Positions 1-9,109 of a DNA stretch of 64,000 nucleotides are shown here, piece by piece. This DNA is from Nonomuraea terrae (GTDB taxonomy: Bacteria > Actinomycetota > Actinomycetes > Streptosporangiales > Streptosporangiaceae), in the NCBI RefSeq assembly GCF_004348995.1, contig NZ_SMKQ01000012.1, forward strand, positions 22,977 to 86,976, given 5' to 3'. Position numbers and translations under genes: made by a program. Numbering within the stretch: the first letter of the stretch is position 1; the number at the start of each line of letters is the position of its first letter. The notes below the pieces were generated by a model, which saw nothing but the letters and a program-made list of their open reading frames with translations, did not search any database and was not told the DNA's origin.

Positions 1-475
1 AGAAGTAGAGATGCGGCACCAGTAGCCTGGCCGGACCACCGTGCTCGACGTGAAGCGGCTCTCCCTCGTACTCGTACACGATCCAGGCCTTGCCCCCCAC
101 CAGGTCCTCCAACGGGAGGTTCGTGGTGTAGCCCTCGTACGAATGCACCATCGCGTATTCGTTGTTGGTTGCGATGTCCTCGAAGAAGGTGTCGAGCGAC
201 ACGCCCCGCCACTGGGTCCCGAGTTTCGTCCACCGGGTCACGCAGTGGATATCAACGTTGATGTCCTCGGAGGGCAAGGCCCTCATCTCATCCCAGCTCC
301 ACCGCCTCGGATTGCCCATCTCAGGCGTGATGGTGAAGCTCCATACGTCCGTCGAGATCAGTTGCGTCGGCCCAGCCGTCAGCACGGGGAATCCGTGGGT
401 CAGATGCTGGCCGGGCGGCAGATCGACGGCACGCGGATCGTGATGGCCGAAGAAGCCACGCGAGACTGTCACCAT
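1..475 (-). CDS. Sulfite-oxidase-like molybdenum oxidoreductase, C-terminus cut by window edge
   Basis: Starts at ATG 475 behind a GGAAGAG ribosome site and runs off the window after about 158 codons. The reading frame shows LPPGQHLTHGFPVL, then IHCVTRWTKLGTQW, where the Cys is the expected molybdenum ligand of the sulfite-oxidase fold (PF00174), then HSYEGYTTNLPLEDL and GGPARLLVPHLYF. It is a close paralogue of the complete gene at 10464, to which it aligns almost end to end. Such small soluble members lack the heme domain of true sulfite oxidases; MsrP (YedY), a periplasmic methionine sulfoxide reductase, belongs to the same superfamily. The true substrate cannot be read from the sequence. 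No Tat signal is visible, so a cytoplasmic enzyme is likely. Confidence 0.85.
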   Translation of the reverse strand, partial: MVTVSRGFFGHHDPRAVDLPPGQHLTHGFPVLTAGPTQLISTDVWSFTITPEMGNPRRWSWDEMRALPSEDINVDIHCVTRWTKLGTQWRGVSLDTFFEDIATNNEYAMVHSYEGYTTNLPLEDLVGGKAWIVYEYEGEPLHVEHGGPARLLVPHLYF

Positions 476-1143
476 GTGCTCTCTTCCAGACCCAACGGTC
501 TCTAGTGGTGGGCGTCTCACGGTCGGGTCGAAGGGGGCAGCGACCTTGTAGTGGACGATTTCGTCCAACGTAAGGTTCCGCTGCAACTGGTGTCAACGCG
601 CGCGCAGTACGTCGAGAGCTGCTGAACATCATCGTGCGCGACGCGGAGGCGGTCGGGCCGATCGTCGACCTTGAGGTTCAGGCCCGCATAACCGCGGTCG
701 CGCAGCCGGCGCTGCAGGACGTCGACGTTGAGCCCCGACGTAAGGCTCCGAGTGCACGCTCGGGCCACAGACGTTTCCCTCGCCCCGATCAACCACGAGG
801 GGCCGTTGCGAGCGTATTGGATTGCGAAATTGGACTATATAGACCAGACTCCGGCAAGGCGACCGAGAGGGACAGGCCGTCGCCGTCAGCGGGCAATGTC
901 GTGGTGCGACCAGGCGAACCGAGAAGGTGACCTCCATGGCTGATGGCAGATGTCCTGACGCTGTGCGATTCGGCGGCGACCTCGGACTGGCATCTGAACA
1001 CCTTCAGGATTCGTTGGCCGCCCATCGGGCGGCGACGCCGGGAGCGGCGCCCTCCGTCAGAAGCGCAGCCACATGCACCGGGCCTTGCTATCTAGATGCA
1101 GATCGTGTGAACGAGCAGAGCACCATCCGACCCGAGGAGGAGC
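476..1143. other. Intergenic region, no convincing gene
   Basis: This 668-base stretch between the leftward molybdenum gene and the rightward glycosylase holds only short overlapping frames with no recognisable family or well-placed ribosome site. It contains a near-palindromic box at 831-846 like the TetR-type boxes elsewhere in the window. Confidence 0.5.
831..846. promoter_or_regulatory. Variant TetR-type box TGGACTATATAGACCA
   Basis: The left half (GGACTA) matches the box found at 7804, 15959 and 18478. The right half is TAGACC instead of TAGTCC, which resembles the half-site reported for NemR. It lies 356 bases upstream of the molybdenum gene start and 298 bases upstream of the glycosylase start, so its target is unclear. 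Confidence 0.4.
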
Positions 1144-1731
1144 ATGTCATCAACAGCATCCGACCTTGAGCGTATCCGCTCCGAGATCACCGCGGATCCC
1201 GACAATGCCTGGGCTGCGGCGGCGAACTACCAGCCGATATACGTTGCCGACACCGCGGCACGCATAGCGATTGTGGGACAGGCGCCAGGACGCAAGGCAC
1301 AGGAGTCAGGCATCCCGTGGAACGACGCAAGTGGAGCCCGTCTCATCGACTGGCTGGGAGTCGACGAGACAACGTTCCGCGACCCATCACGCTTCGCTCT
1401 CCTGCCGATGGACTTCTACTACCCCGGCAAGGGGCGCCACGGTGACCTTCCTCCCCGCCGGGACTTCGCAGCCCGATGGCACCCGCGGATCCTCCAGGCG
1501 ATGCCTCACATTAAGCTGACACTGCTCATCGGCAGCTATGCGCAACAGCACTACCTGGGCACTCGTGAGTCGCTCACGGCGACAGTTCGACGGTTCGCGG
1601 ACCATCTCCCGGCAGTCCTGCCGCTGGTGCATCCGTCCCCGCTCAACTTTCGATGGCTCGCGAAGAACCCCTGGTATGAGACAGAGGTCCTCCCCCAGCT
1701 ACGTCAGTGCGTGCGAGCGGCCCTGGCGTAA
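1144..1731 (+). CDS. Uracil-DNA glycosylase family protein
   Basis: A 195-residue protein of the uracil-DNA glycosylase superfamily, which removes uracil or related damaged bases from DNA. Motif 1 is IVGQAPGRKAQ (residues about 43-53) and motif 2 is HPSPLNFRW starting near residue 163; both are the usual water-activating and minor-groove loops of the fold. Length fits the short single-domain families. ATG 1144 follows a strong GAGGAGGAG ribosome site. It stands alone, with no operon partner. There is no iron-sulfur Cys cluster, so it is not a family 4 or 5 enzyme of the thermophile type. The exact subfamily and substrate range are uncertain. Confidence 0.8.
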   Translation: MSSTASDLERIRSEITADPDNAWAAAANYQPIYVADTAARIAIVGQAPGRKAQESGIPWNDASGARLIDWLGVDETTFRDPSRFALLPMDFYYPGKGRHGDLPPRRDFAARWHPRILQAMPHIKLTLLIGSYAQQHYLGTRESLTATVRRFADHLPAVLPLVHPSPLNFRWLAKNPWYETEVLPQLRQCVRAALA

Positions 1732-2011
1732 CAGGTGACCCAAGACCGCGAGTTCAACCGGGCTGTCTCGGACCTGTGCGGTCGAGAGCCGCCGAATGCT
1801 CGGCGGTCTTCAGGTAGCCCTGTGCGTGGCCGCGGATGCCGGAGGCGTCCAGTGCGGTCTCGTGAAACAGGATCGCCTCGGGCACCCGAGTCCAGCTCCC
1901 CGGTGACCGGGTGCCCGGGTGCCCGGCAGTCACACGAGCATGCAGGCGTACGACGCCACCAACAGCACGGCACAGAAGGCGCTCAAAACGCGCTGCCCAG
2001 GGCGGAGACGG

Positions 2012-3406
2012 CTAGAGGTTGATCATGTGGCCGGCGATGCCTTCGACGGCTTCCTTCATCGCCTCCGACAGTGTCGGGTGAGCGAAGATGTTGCGGGCCA
2101 CCTCGTCGGCCGTCAGGTCCCACTGCTGGGCCAGCGTCAACGCCGGTAGCAGCTCGGTGACCTCCGGGCCGATCATGTGCGCACCGAGCAACTCGTTGTG
2201 AGTCGCGTCTGCGACGACCTTGACGAATCCGACGCCTTCAGCCATGCCACGGGCCTTGCCGTTGGCAGAGAAGGGGAATTGCGCGACCTTGACGTCGTAT
2301 CCCTTCTCCTTCGCCTGGGCCTCGGAGTATCCGAAGGAGGCGATCTGCGGCCGGCAGAACGTCGCCCGCGGAATCATGTCGAAGTTGATCTCCATGGTCT
2401 CCATGCCGGCGATCGTCTCCGCGGCGACCACACCCATCGCCTCGGCGGTGTGAGCGAGCATCAGCTTGCCGGTGCAGTCACCGATCGCATAGACGCCCTC
2501 GACGTTGGTGCGACCGCGAGCATCGACCGCGATCGCACCACGGTCGGTGAGCGCGATGCCGGCAGCCTCCAGGCCGAAGCCCTGCGTCCGCGGCGCGAAA
2601 CCAAAGGCTGCCAGGAACTTGTCAGCCTCGATCAACCGCTCGTCGCCGCCGCCGGACGGGGCCACCGTCACCCGCACGCCGGAGCCGGTGTCCTGGACAC
2701 CCTTGACCGTCGTGGACAGCAGCACGTTGACGCCGAGCTTCTTGTACGCGCGAAGCAACTCCTTGGACACATCGGCGTCCTCGGTCGGCACCATTCGGTC
2801 CAGGAACTCCACGATGGTGACGTCGACCCCGAAGTTCTTGAGCACGTAGGCGAACTCCACCCCGATCGCGCCCGAACCGCCGATGACGATCGACTTCGGC
2901 AGCTGGTCGGTGAGGATCTGCTCCTCGTAGGTGACCACGTTCTCGGAGAGCGTGACCCCCGGAACCAGTCGCACCGTGGCACCAACGGCGATGATCAAGC
3001 TGCCGAAGGTGTAGGACGAGGTCTGATCGTCCGTGGAAACGTCGATCGACGTGGGCCCGGTGAGTGTTCCCCAGCCTTCGATCTCAGTGATCTTGTTCTT
3101 CTTCATCAGGTAATGCACGCCCTTGGCGCTCGCCTCCGCGACACGGCGGCTGCGCCTGTGCGTGACGCCGAAGTCCATGGTGGCATCACCCGTGATGCCG
3201 AAGGTGTCCTTCTCCTGGGTGATGATGTGGGCGATCTCCGCGTTGCGCAGCAGCGCCTTGGACGGAATGCAGCCGACATTGAGGCAGACACCGCCCCAAT
3301 ACTTTTCCTCCACGACGGCGACCGACTTGCCGAGCTGCGCGGCGCGGATAGCGGCGACGTATCCCCCTGGGCCGGCACCGAGGACAAGGACATCGAAATA
3401 GGTCAC
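2012..3406 (-). CDS. lpdA: Dihydrolipoyl dehydrogenase
   Basis: A 464-residue flavoprotein disulfide reductase, the E3 of 2-oxoacid dehydrogenase complexes, reoxidising dihydrolipoamide with NAD. It has an N-terminal FAD motif [10 protein letters not shown] (residues 10-19), redox-active Cys41 and Cys46 in [12 protein letters not shown], an NAD-binding [11 protein letters not shown] segment and the C-terminal [12 protein letters not shown] with the catalytic His-Glu pair. I chose GTG 3406 because the protein then starts [12 protein letters not shown]; the frame is open further upstream but reads unlike a protein there. The ribosome site is weak. No E1 or E2 gene is adjacent. RclA-like reductases were considered, but the CLNVGC redox motif and length fit ordinary LpdA. 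Confidence 0.92.
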   Translation of the reverse strand: MTYFDVLVLGAGPGGYVAAIRAAQLGKSVAVVEEKYWGGVCLNVGCIPSKALLRNAEIAHIITQEKDTFGITGDATMDFGVTHRRSRRVAEASAKGVHYLMKKNKITEIEGWGTLTGPTSIDVSTDDQTSSYTFGSLIIAVGATVRLVPGVTLSENVVTYEEQILTDQLPKSIVIGGSGAIGVEFAYVLKNFGVDVTIVEFLDRMVPTEDADVSKELLRAYKKLGVNVLLSTTVKGVQDTGSGVRVTVAPSGGGDERLIEADKFLAAFGFAPRTQGFGLEAAGIALTDRGAIAVDARGRTNVEGVYAIGDCTGKLMLAHTAEAMGVVAAETIAGMETMEINFDMIPRATFCRPQIASFGYSEAQAKEKGYDVKVAQFPFSANGKARGMAEGVGFVKVVADATHNELLGAHMIGPEVTELLPALTLAQQWDLTADEVARNIFAHPTLSEAMKEAVEGIAGHMINL

Positions 3407-3822
3407 GAGCTGAAGCCTAGACTGCCGCCGTTCGCACCATACGTCGCACTGGCCCTCCGACGGCGATCTCTCGATGCATCGGGAACGGCAGCTTGGTGAC
3501 GACGTGGCCGAGGTTTCGCAGCGCAGGGGATCGCCGCTGCCCGACGCCTTCCAGCCCACCTACTTGGCCGCTGACTCACGTCCTTGCCGGCATCCGACCG
3601 GCCGTGATCCTGGCCACCCGCCGAGCCTTCAAGCCACCAGACGGGCCACCGAAGGGCAGTCAGAGCGGCGGCGACGCCTGGCCTCGAACCCAGCGCACCG
3701 GGGCCGCACTCCACGTCACAGATCGTTCCGCTCAGCCGGGTAAGAAACCGACATCCGGCGGCACTTAACGGGAGAACCGAAGTGCCGCCTCGGCGAGCGA
3801 CTGAATACAGAGAGGCGTCCCA
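3407..3822. other. Intergenic region, nothing recognised
   Basis: 416 bases separate the divergent lpdA and alcohol-dehydrogenase-like genes. Short frames here are compositional shadows. No box matching the repeated palindrome, hairpin or RNA gene was found. Confidence 0.5.
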
Positions 3823-4740
3823 ATGAAGGCGATTGTGGTGACGGATGAGGCCGCGGGAACGGCCGGGATGACGCTGGCGGAGCGGCCCGAGCCGGAGGCG
3901 ACGGGAAACGACGTGCTGGTTGAGGTTCATGCGTCGGGATTCACCCCCGGCGAGCTGACGTGGCCCGGAACCTGGACCGATCGCCTCGGCCGCGACCGCA
4001 CGCCTTCGATCCCCGGACACGAGGCAGCTGGCGTGGTCACCGCGCTCGGCTATGGCACGAGGGGGCTGTCGGTGGGACAACGGGTGTTCGGCCTCGCAGA
4101 CTGGACTCGCGACGGCACCCTGGCCGAGTACGTGGCCATCGAGGCACGCAACCTCGCGCCGCTGCCGGGCGACGTCGACTTCACGGTGGGCGCGAGCCTG
4201 CCGATCTCGGGCCTGACCGCGTGGCAGGGACTGTTCGTGCACGGCCGCTTCGAGGCCGGCCAGAGCGTCCTCGTCCATGGTGCGGCCGGCGGAGTCGGCT
4301 CGATGGTGGCTCAGCTCGCCAAAGAGGCCGGCGCCTACGTCATCGGCACCGGACGTGCCGCCGACCGACAGACCGCCCTCGACTTCGGCTCGCAGGAGTT
4401 CGTCGACCTCGACAACGACACGCTGGAAGACGTCGGCGAAGTCGATCTGGTCTTCGACGTGATCGGCGCCGACATCGCCAGACGGTCCGCGGGCCTGGTC
4501 CGAACCGGCGGAATGCTGGTGACCATCGCCGGTCCGCCCGAGGCGCAGCCGGCCGAGGGTCTGGCGGTCGACTTCGTCGTCGAGGCCGATCGCGCCCAAC
4601 TGAGTGAGGTCGTCCAGCGGGTCAGGGATGGCCGGCTGCGGACGAACATCGGCACCGTCGCGACCCTCGACGACGCCGTCGCCGCCCTCAACCCGACCGA
4701 GCGAACCAGGGGAAAGACGATCATCCGTGTTCGCCCCTGA
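3823..4740 (+). CDS. Zinc-independent MDR oxidoreductase (quinone-reductase-like)
   Basis: A 305-residue medium-chain dehydrogenase/reductase. The GroES-like N-terminal half carries PSIPGHEAAGVV (about residues 61-72). The Rossmann half has GAAGGVGSMVAQLA (153-166), the AAGGVG form typical of NADPH quinone oxidoreductases. The catalytic-zinc Cys/His set and the four-Cys structural zinc lobe are absent. It probably reduces quinones or enals with NADPH, a role often linked to electrophile stress. ATG 3823 follows AGAGAGGCG. A GNAT gene follows 52 bases later in the same direction and may be cotranscribed. Confidence 0.85.
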   Translation: MKAIVVTDEAAGTAGMTLAERPEPEATGNDVLVEVHASGFTPGELTWPGTWTDRLGRDRTPSIPGHEAAGVVTALGYGTRGLSVGQRVFGLADWTRDGTLAEYVAIEARNLAPLPGDVDFTVGASLPISGLTAWQGLFVHGRFEAGQSVLVHGAAGGVGSMVAQLAKEAGAYVIGTGRAADRQTALDFGSQEFVDLDNDTLEDVGEVDLVFDVIGADIARRSAGLVRTGGMLVTIAGPPEAQPAEGLAVDFVVEADRAQLSEVVQRVRDGRLRTNIGTVATLDDAVAALNPTERTRGKTIIRVRP

Positions 4741-4792
4741 AGGACTCGGCACAAGACGAGCGGGCCCCGGCCGGCGAACGAACAATCAACGA

Positions 4793-5230
4793 ATGGACAC
4801 CCCCATGACCGACCCAACCCGCTACGTCTTCGAGCACTCCGATGGGAAAGACAGCCTCAGTGAGGACCAGGCCGTACTCATCGACGAGATGATCGACGAC
4901 CCCCATGCTCCCGCGTTCGACTTCGCAGTCGTCAATGACGAGAAGGCCGGCATCTACGAGGCCATCGTCGGCGACCGCGAGATCGCCGGCCTGCCATACA
5001 GTGTCGCCGGCGACGACCGGCTGGTGTTGCTGGCGACCTCGGTGTACCCCGAATTCCGCAAGCAGGGCATCGCCACCGAGCTGATCAGACGCGTCCTCGA
5101 CGACGTGCGCGCGCAAGGCAAGACGGTCACCATCATGTGCCCGGTCGTACGCACCTTCATCGAGCACAACCCCGAGTACGCCGACCTCATCGACGCCAAG
5201 CACCCAGGAGTGACCAAAGGCCACCGATGA
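4793..5230 (+). CDS. Small GNAT acetyltransferase (PF14542 type)
   Basis: About 141-145 residues; ATG 4793 and ATG 4805 are in frame and neither has a clear ribosome site. The fold core is visible in LLATSVYPEFRKQGIATELI, giving the acetyl-CoA loop RKQGIA, then VTIMCPVVRTFIEHNPEYADL, which is the CPFV...YADLI pattern of the YjdJ-like one-domain GNAT family. It resembles the proteins at 18541 and 18001. Substrate unknown. It follows the quinone-reductase-like gene and may share its transcript. Confidence 0.8.
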   Translation: MDTPMTDPTRYVFEHSDGKDSLSEDQAVLIDEMIDDPHAPAFDFAVVNDEKAGIYEAIVGDREIAGLPYSVAGDDRLVLLATSVYPEFRKQGIATELIRRVLDDVRAQGKTVTIMCPVVRTFIEHNPEYADLIDAKHPGVTKGHR

Positions 5231-5786
5231 CCTTGGTTACTCCGGGCCGTTGGTGGTCGGCGCCGTCGACCAGCTCACCAAGGTCTCCGAGTGCGCTGCG
5301 GGTGCTCGGGTTCTACCTCCTGTGGCGTGGAGCCCATGGCTGGTGCCGGCCACGTTCCGGCGCTGTTGGCCTCAGAGTGGCTGCTGACCAGCGGGACCAG
5401 GCGCAAAAGGTCCATCTACGCGCTCGGCACTGGCAGCCGGAGTGACGCGTTGGCTCATGTGAGCACGTGCGGCTGGGCCGAGCCGCACGTCAGGCGAGGC
5501 CGTTCTGTCGCATTCCGATCTCCCTCAGAAGACCGAGTGGATGCGCACAGCCTTCGCCAAGCGGTCGCCGATCCGCTTAGCAGCGAAGTTCGGTCAGTAG
5601 AGTCGCCCGAAGCATCACCCTCGTCGGACCGGTTCGCGCCGACCCGCGCGGGCGAGTCGGCCGCGCCTGTACGCTTCCGTCCCGGAAGATCGTTGTACCA
5701 GTTCAGCGACACCCTCTCAGGGCCGAGAAACCGTGCCGGCGAGGGCACGCCCATGCCGAGATGCGCGCACCCTCTCAGCCGGGCGT
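5231..5786. other. Intergenic region, nothing recognised
   Basis: 556 bases between converging genes. The frames are interrupted and show no known family. It may be eroded coding sequence, but I cannot name a source. Confidence 0.45.
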
Positions 5787-6341
5787 TCAATCGGTGGTGG
5801 CGGTGCGTTTGGGGAGCACCCAGCCTGGACGCGGGAAATGGCAGGTGTACCCGTTCGGATACCTGATCAGGTAGTCCTGGTGCTCGGGCTCCGCCTCCCA
5901 GAATGGCCCTGGGGACTCGATCGTCGTGACGGCCTTACCTGGCCACAGACCCGACGCATCGACATCGGCGATCGTGTCACGGGCGACCTGCTCCTGCTCG
6001 GGAGTGAGCGGGAAGATCGCGGAGCGGTAGCTCGTACCGATGTCGTTGCCCTGCCGGTTCAGGGTGGTCGGGTCGTGGATCTGGAAGAAGAACGCCAGGA
6101 TGTCGCGGTAGGTCGTCTGCGCGGGGTCGAAGACGATCTCGACCGCTTCGGCGTGGCCGGGGTGATTGCGGTACGTTGCGTGATCGTTCTCGCCGCCGGT
6201 GTATCCGACGCGTGTGTCCAGCACGCCTGGCTGCCGGCGAATGAGGTCCTCCATGCCCCAGAAGCACCCACCGGCCAAGACAGCCGTCTCGGTGCCCGGT
6301 TTGCGGGTGATCTGCCCGGTGTCATGAATCCCGTTGGTCAC
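5787..6341 (-). CDS. msrA: Peptide methionine-S-sulfoxide reductase (copy 1)
   Basis: A 184-residue MsrA, which repairs the S-epimer of methionine sulfoxide in proteins. The catalytic motif is GGCFWGMED with Cys26. [20 protein letters not shown] and [14 protein letters not shown] are also family hallmarks. The start is GTG 6341, overlapping the msrB stop in a GTGA junction, so msrB and msrA are translationally coupled. The product is highly similar to the second MsrA at 8331. No signal peptide is seen, so it is cytoplasmic. Confidence 0.95.
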   Translation of the reverse strand: MTNGIHDTGQITRKPGTETAVLAGGCFWGMEDLIRRQPGVLDTRVGYTGGENDHATYRNHPGHAEAVEIVFDPAQTTYRDILAFFFQIHDPTTLNRQGNDIGTSYRSAIFPLTPEQEQVARDTIADVDASGLWPGKAVTTIESPGPFWEAEPEHQDYLIRYPNGYTCHFPRPGWVLPKRTATTD

Positions 6342-6817
6342 GATGCACGCTCCTCTGTGCTGGTGGTGTCGATGGTCTCGAACAGCGAGCGGTACTCGCC
6401 GTAGCCCTGCGTCTCGAGCTCGGCGACCGAAACGAAGCGCAATGCGGCCGAGTTTATGCAGTACCGCTGGCCACCGGCGTCGGCAGGACCGTCATCGAAC
6501 AGGTGCCCGAGGTGACTGTCCGCCCCGGCGGACCGCACCTCCGTGCGGGTCATCCAGAGTGATCCGTCGGTCTTTGTGCGAACGGCATCAGCCTCTATCG
6601 GCTTGGTGAAGCTCGGCCACCCAGTGCCGCTGTCGTACTTGTCGGTCGACGAGAACAGGGGCTGGCCGGAGACCACGTCCACGTAGACGCCGGGCTCGTG
6701 ATTGTTCCAGTACTCGTTGCGGAACGCTGGCTCCGTCCCGTCCTTCTGAGTGACGTCGAACTGGCTGTCGGTGAGACGGCTCAACGCCTCCGGAGTCTTG
6801 CGGTAGTCGTGCGACAC
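6338..6817 (-). CDS. msrB: Peptide methionine-R-sulfoxide reductase (copy 1)
   Basis: A 159-residue MsrB for the R-epimer of methionine sulfoxide. Catalytic Cys120 lies in [14 protein letters not shown], and [11 protein letters not shown] is the conserved His-containing segment. The two CxxC zinc motifs of many MsrB proteins are absent. I chose GTG 6817 because a GAGGAG site lies directly upstream and the protein then starts MSHDYRK, as copy 2 starts MSHQYRK. It is the first gene of a coupled msrB-msrA operon, divergent from copy 2 about 1 kb away. None of the GGACTA boxes was found before this copy. Confidence 0.95.
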   Translation of the reverse strand: MSHDYRKTPEALSRLTDSQFDVTQKDGTEPAFRNEYWNNHEPGVYVDVVSGQPLFSSTDKYDSGTGWPSFTKPIEADAVRTKTDGSLWMTRTEVRSAGADSHLGHLFDDGPADAGGQRYCINSAALRFVSVAELETQGYGEYRSLFETIDTTSTEERAS

Positions 6818-6952
6818 GGTATCTCCTCTTCTGACGTCGGTGATTGCGGCAGGCACTGGAAACAACACCGCACAGATACGATTTGGTCCTAGGCCCTGAG
6901 AGCTCACGGTGACTTTGATTTCAGGCTCGGATTGGCGGGTCAGGTTCGGAAG

Positions 6953-7177
6953 TCACGTGGCCGGGCACGTCGATGAGGTAGCTCTGATCACCCGAGCCCC
7001 GTACCTGCAGATCATGGCCCCGCACAGCGCCCGAAAGGCCGTACGCCCCCTCTGCGCACGTTCCGCACGCAGCAAGGTGCGATGCCGATCCCGGATAGTG
7101 TTCGGCGGCATCGGCTCCGGCCCGAGTAGCTCGACGTAGATCGCCACTACCTCTTGGTCAGTTGGCAGGGCAGCCAT
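6953..7177 (-). CDS. Small hypothetical protein behind a strong ribosome site
   Basis: A possible 74-residue protein starting at ATG 7177 behind AGGAGGGG. It begins MAALPTDQEVVAIYVELLG and ends with a Cys-containing tail. No family is recognised. It lies in the same frame as the tail of the sigma-factor relic just upstream, with no stop between them, so it could be the relic's read-through tail rather than an independent gene. The strong ribosome site favours a real start; the setting favours decay. Confidence 0.35.
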   Translation of the reverse strand: MAALPTDQEVVAIYVELLGPEPMPPNTIRDRHRTLLRAERAQRGRTAFRALCGAMICRYGARVIRATSSTCPAT

Positions 7178-7384
7178 CGGCTCCCCTCCTGGATACCCGT
7201 TAGTGGTCAGGAAAGCGCGGATCTTACGACGCGCATCGAAAACGGTCTTGTAGATCGCCCCCGCTTCGACCCAGACAGAGACACCATCGCATCCAGCGGA
7301 ACACCGTCGACAACGATCGCGGCGAACAAGCGGCGCTGATGATCGGTCAACGTCTTGTCTACGGCTCTCCGCAGGGCCGTGATC
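7178..7384 (-). pseudogene. Relic of an ECF sigma factor, region 4, frameshifted
   Basis: One frame reads [20 protein letters not shown] then VDGVPLDAM. After a one-base shift near 7270 the next frame continues [19 protein letters not shown]. Together these match the sigma region 4 helix-turn-helix of actinobacterial ECF sigma factors (typical text GVPLDAL...IYKTMFDARRKLR). Regions 1-2 are missing; the upstream side runs into a transposase relic. It is therefore a broken fragment, not a working regulator. Confidence 0.6.
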
Positions 7385-7499
7385 GGTCCCGCTGCTGTGC
7401 CTGCGCGAGCGGGTCGGCAGCGAACCGTGCGGGGAGTCGTTTCCCATCCTCAGCGTCTATGGGCACAGATGGCCGGCGCCAGAAGTGGCGCCCGAGCTC

Positions 7500-7680
7500 T
7501 GCTGGAACGCCCCAGCTGCTGATCATCGCCGACAAGGGCTACGTCTCCGCCGAACTGGACACCTTCCTGGCCGAACACGGGGCACGCCTGGTGCGCCCGT
7601 CCTACCGCAACCGCACACCACGTCCCGGCGAACACCTGGGTCATCACGTTCCGGTCCCCCGATACGAGCGCGCCGATGCG
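7500..7680 (+). pseudogene. Transposase fragment (IS982-like DDE)
   Basis: The frame contains [20 protein letters not shown] followed by [12 protein letters not shown], resembling the DKGF...LRP block of IS982-type transposases. The rest of the element, including its other catalytic residues and ends, is not found. It sits between the sigma relic and the second msrBA operon. Confidence 0.55.
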
Positions 7681-7803
7681 CCTCAGGGATCGCGACCAGC
7701 AACATCCCCCTCAGGATGGACATCTGCACCGGCGCGTAGCCGACCAGCCGGGCTCGCCGTCGGTGCGCCCGGCGGAATAGATGACCGCTTCAGCCCGTTA
7801 ACA

Positions 7804-7817
7804 GGACTAAATAGTCC
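7804..7817. promoter_or_regulatory. Operator-like palindrome GGACTAAATAGTCC
   Basis: A 14-base box with perfect 6-base arms and an AA centre, 55 bases before the msrB2 start. The same sequence occurs at 15959. It is most likely a repressor site for the TetR-type protein encoded at 16498; binding is inferred, not shown. Confidence 0.6.
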
Positions 7818-7872
7818 ATTTATGGCGAGGAGCAGCGCCATGAAGTGTGGCGCCGATATCCGAGGGACAGAG

Positions 7873-8334
7873 ATGTCGCACCAATATCGCAAGAACCCAG
7901 AGGCCGTCGCCCAGCTCACCGCCGAGCAGTATCGGGTGACCCAGGAGAACGGAACGGAATCCCGGTTCAAGAACGAGTTCTGGCACCACAAGGAGCCAGG
8001 CCTGTACGTCGACGTCGTGTCCGGCGAGCCGCTGTTCGCCTCGGTCGACAAGTACGACAGCTTGTCCGGCTGGCCCAGCTTCACCGCGCCGGCCGAGCCC
8101 GGCAACGTGGTCGAGAACTCCGACACCAGCCACGGCATGATCCGCACCGAGGTCCGGTCGAAGCACGGCGACAGCCACCTGGGCCACGTCTTCGACGACG
8201 GCCCCGCCGCGGACGGCGGACTGCGCTACTGCATCAACTCAGCCGCCCTGCGGTTCGTCCCTCTCGACGACCTCGAGCGCGAGGGCTACGGAGAGTACCG
8301 CAGGCTGTTCGACAACGCCGACGAAGGAGCATGA
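7873..8334 (+). CDS. msrB: Peptide methionine-R-sulfoxide reductase (copy 2)
   Basis: A 153-residue MsrB with catalytic Cys120 in [14 protein letters not shown] and [11 protein letters not shown]; zinc CxxC pairs are absent. ATG 7873 follows GAGGGACAG and gives the same MSH start as copy 1; the frame is open far upstream but is transposase relic there. It leads a coupled msrB-msrA operon and has a GGACTA box at 7804, so it is probably the inducible copy. Confidence 0.95.
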   Translation: MSHQYRKNPEAVAQLTAEQYRVTQENGTESRFKNEFWHHKEPGLYVDVVSGEPLFASVDKYDSLSGWPSFTAPAEPGNVVENSDTSHGMIRTEVRSKHGDSHLGHVFDDGPAADGGLRYCINSAALRFVPLDDLEREGYGEYRRLFDNADEGA

Positions 8335-8855
8335 CGATGACCACGACGCAGAAGGCCATCCTCGCCGGGGGCTGCTTCTGGGGAATGCAGGACCTGATCC
8401 GCAAGCTCCCCGGAGTGATCTCCACCCGTGTCGGCTACACCGGCGGCGACGTGCCCAACGCGACCTACCGCGACCACGGCACCCACGCCGAGGCCATCGA
8501 GATCGTCTACAACCCCGACTGGACCACCTACCGCGACCTGCTGGAGTTCTTCTTCCAGATCCACGACCCCACCACCCTCGACCGCCAGGGCAACGACATC
8601 GGCACCAGCTACCGCTCAGCGATCTTCTACCTCGACCAGGAGCAGAAGCGCGTCGCCGAGGACACCATCGCCGACGTCGACGCCTCCGGCCAGTGGCCCG
8701 GCAAGGTCGTCACCGAGGTAAGCGCCGCCGGGCCGTTCTGGGAGGCCGAGCCCGAGCATCAGGACTACCTGGAGCGCTACCCGGCCGGATACACCTGCCA
8801 CTTCGTCCGCCCCGGCTGGAAGCTCCGCCGCGGGGACGCCCCCGCCGTCGGCTGA
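8331..8855 (+). CDS. msrA: Peptide methionine-S-sulfoxide reductase (copy 2)
   Basis: A 174-residue MsrA with catalytic Cys14 in [32 protein letters not shown] and [17 protein letters not shown] 8331 overlaps the msrB2 stop (ATGA) with AAGGAGC upstream, so the pair is translationally coupled. It lacks the 12-residue N-terminal extension of copy 1. The second-copy operon seems to come from duplication or a separate transfer of the same msrBA unit. Confidence 0.95.
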   Translation: MTMTTTQKAILAGGCFWGMQDLIRKLPGVISTRVGYTGGDVPNATYRDHGTHAEAIEIVYNPDWTTYRDLLEFFFQIHDPTTLDRQGNDIGTSYRSAIFYLDQEQKRVAEDTIADVDASGQWPGKVVTEVSAAGPFWEAEPEHQDYLERYPAGYTCHFVRPGWKLRRGDAPAVG

Positions 8856-9109
8856 CGTGAAACCGCCACAAGCGTGCACCTTGTCGCGTGTGTGGCTATC
8901 AGTTTCCGCGGGTAGTGGTACGCCTCAAGATGCGCGCACACTCCGCACAGCGAGCAAACCTCGCGCCACTTCACCCCGTCGCACCACTTCACGCCGGGGA
9001 CCGACAGCAGAAATGAAGCTGACGGCAGCGATCCCCCACGAATTGCCAGTGCGAGATCGAAAGGAAGCACCCAGCCCGCAGCGCCTTGACACCCGGAACG
9101 GAACCGATC

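Noticed and set aside
517..792. A 91-codon minus-strand frame upstream of the Mo gene
   Set aside because: Contains a passage (LNVDVLQRRLRDRGYAGL) that looks protein-like, but no family, no ribosome site and heavy overlap with other frames.
2012..3406. The flavoprotein as RclA rather than LpdA
   Set aside because: Redox motif [12 protein letters not shown] and the C-terminal HPTLSE pattern are those of dihydrolipoyl dehydrogenase, so proximity to RclC-like and Msr genes was not taken as evidence.
3660..3740. A tRNA-like stretch near 3683 (CTCGAACCCAGCG)
   Set aside because: No matching T-stem, acceptor or anticodon arm could be built around it.
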